Source: Taenia hydatigena
Taxonomy: Eukaryota; Platyhelminthes; Cestoda; Cyclophyllidea; Taeniidae
Length of the DNA stretch: 64,000 nt
Reading direction: 5' to 3'
NCBI GenBank assembly: GCA_036345935.2
Contig: JADWOT020000001.1
Location: forward strand, 24,282,994-24,346,993
A model generated the notes under the pieces. The model searched no databases and had not been told where the DNA came from. It saw only the letters and a list, made by a program, of their open reading frames with translations. The position numbers were made by a program, and so were the translations under genes. Every line of letters begins with the position of its first letter. Within the stretch, counting starts at the first letter, position 1. Shown here piece by piece: positions 62,550 through 64,000 of this stretch.

Positions 62550-63260
62550 CAGCCAGTGACCACCTGTGTTTCGGCATGCCAGCATTCATCTTCTTCATGA
62601 GAATCATCCTCACTCCCACCCTCACTGAGGATGCAGGACAGCAAATTCGAGGTAGCCGTGTACTTGATGAATCGTACTCAGCACTGCACATCTTTTGGGA
62701 GGAGAAAAAGTGCGATCATAAGTTTGCGAGGTCGTACAATCAACGTAAACACCGTTTGGACAAGTGCTTCTTTGGACGACTCATTTCATAAACGGCAAAG
62801 ATAGAGTTTGGTGGAAGTAGTTTGAAGTGTTTCAGATTTAATAAACATCAGCGTAGCAAATCGCGTACGCTGCATAAAATTATTCTTGGCATAAGATCCT
62901 CCTTCAAATGCGACATCATCTGACTATGGGATGGGGTGCTCCCAAATACTCTATTCCTAGAATAAACGACATTATGCGACGTGTTGAGAGGTTGATTACG
63001 CATTCGAGTGGCACGTTTTGGGTCATCAAGTTGCACAGAAACGCAGGTTGAAATTCAACGGAAGAAAGACACAAATCATCAACTCTCGTGTCGTCTTCTC
63101 TGCAGCTGTAACGTGGCTATCGTATGGCTTGCAATCGTAAACCATGCCTTGATTAGATGTGGCTACGAGTGCGCTGCAGGATTTTGGTGAAGCACAGTTG
63201 TTGATCCTTGTTTTGGGTGTTCGCATCGACTTCTTTGCGACTTGTCGATGCCACAACAGG
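62550..63260. repeat. Conserved 3' block of the duplicon (gene E)
   Basis: This is the diverged counterpart of 5190-5800. It starts near the cggcatgccagcattcatc motif and continues through a ctgcagctgtaacgtggc-like stretch to about 63260. An AATAAA at about 62839 could serve as a distal poly(A) signal for gene E, but it lies 0.8 kb past the stop. Confidence 0.45.
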
Positions 63261-63684
63261 TGCTTTTACAGTGTGTGATGAAGAGTCAAGGATGCTTGAC
63301 GAAGATTTATGCGACGAAAATCAGTGTTGTTTGTTTGAGTTAGCATATGGAATTTGGGTGGTTTCATGTTACTGACATGCATGGACATCCGACATCCACT
63401 ATTTACATGACATTTAACTTTTGACTATGATCGCTAGTCGTTCAATGTCTCCATCTGTGCCAAACCTCCTTATCATTCTCTGATGCGGTGAAATGTCTGT
63501 AATTATTTGCAGCGTCATTCCCCCCTCGACAACTGCTCTACATGGCAGTTCGTTTGTTTAAACACGAATTGCCTGTGCGTTGATGAATGAGGAAAGACCG
63601 TGGTCGTGCATTAACTCCATCGAGGATATAAAGTGAAATCATTCTAAGCATTCGTATGTAAGGCTAAAAGCATTTGCTTGGATA

Positions 63685-63975
63685 AGTATAAATATCCGAT
63701 TTTGTTTGAATAGATGTTATGAAAGGTGTTAAGCTAAAGCATCTTAAATATATACATGCATGCAGTGGTTTTGTGAACACTAAAGGCTAAGGTTGAATAC
63801 AGCTATTGAGAGTAATTCCTTATGGCATATTCTTTTGCTTGGCCATACCAAGAAGAAGATCATTTAAACTGGCTGCGCTAGCTGGCAATACTGCACCCAG
63901 TACAGCGTTCTGCGCCTAAAATGCTGAGTGTTGGAGAGCATATTTAAACAGTAAATTCAATCTGAGAAGCTGATC
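63685..63975 (-). repeat. Right inverted repeat flanking the gene E unit
   Basis: Partner of 57438-57730. The pair encloses ~6 kb holding T2, the upstream blocks, gene E and its 3' block. Confidence 0.75.
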
Positions 63976-64000
63976 AGACTTTCGCTGCCACACAGATTGT

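Noticed and set aside
1..64000. tRNA, rRNA, CRISPR arrays, bacterial operons
   Set aside because: No cloverleaf with A and B boxes, no rRNA stretch, and no regular direct-repeat/spacer array was seen on reading; a tRNAscan run would be needed to exclude tRNAs fully.

Overview
This window looks like genomic DNA of a taeniid-type tapeworm (cyclophyllidean cestode; Taenia or Echinococcus group by inference). It has no bacterial operons, short spliced exons with canonical GT..AG borders, and much repetitive intergenic DNA. The only genes I can recognise are copies of one family: small secreted or surface fibronectin type III (FnIII) proteins built like the oncosphere antigens EG95, TSOL18, TSOL45 and 45W. 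They have a signal-peptide exon, one or two FnIII exons, and a short exon for a hydrophobic C-terminus. Every intron I can place has phase 1.

There are five promoter-bearing copies plus a 3' fragment. Gene A (3146-4662, +) and gene B (23893-25409, -) are near-identical single-FnIII genes on the two arms of a large inverted duplication (1-9402 and 19186-28555). Between the arms, flanked by ~0.6-kb direct repeats, lies copy C (13107-15429, +). C is a two-domain pseudogene with two frameshifts, a nonsense codon, a lost stop and a TATA box changed to TACAAA. A decayed second 3' end (C', 16441-16670) follows it. Gene D (45076-46365, +) is a single-FnIII gene with a shortened hydrophobic tail. Gene E (59210-62041, +) is an intact two-FnIII gene of 261 codons, flanked by a ~0.3-kb inverted repeat (57438-57730 and 63685-63975).

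Each gene sits in a diverged duplicon of several kilobases with the same block order. First comes a ~100-bp dispersed repeat (R1), then a block with a conserved antisense frame, then a block with conserved sense and antisense frames. A ~75-bp promoter box follows (inverted CCAAT, TATAAA ~45 bp before the ATG), then the exons, then a conserved 3' block. Every copy keeps a GTAAGT inside the hydrophobic exon and a strong downstream acceptor, which would allow splicing to a soluble form.

The rest (28.6-42.8, 46.9-56.1 and 62.2-64 kb) is mostly old fragments of the duplicon and dispersed repeats R1, R2 and R3, with several nested inverted repeats and no gene I can name. The locus reads as an antigen-gene cluster that grew by repeated direct and inverted duplication, with gain, loss and decay of FnIII exons. 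All coordinates and similarity statements come from reading by eye, so repeat edges are approximate.
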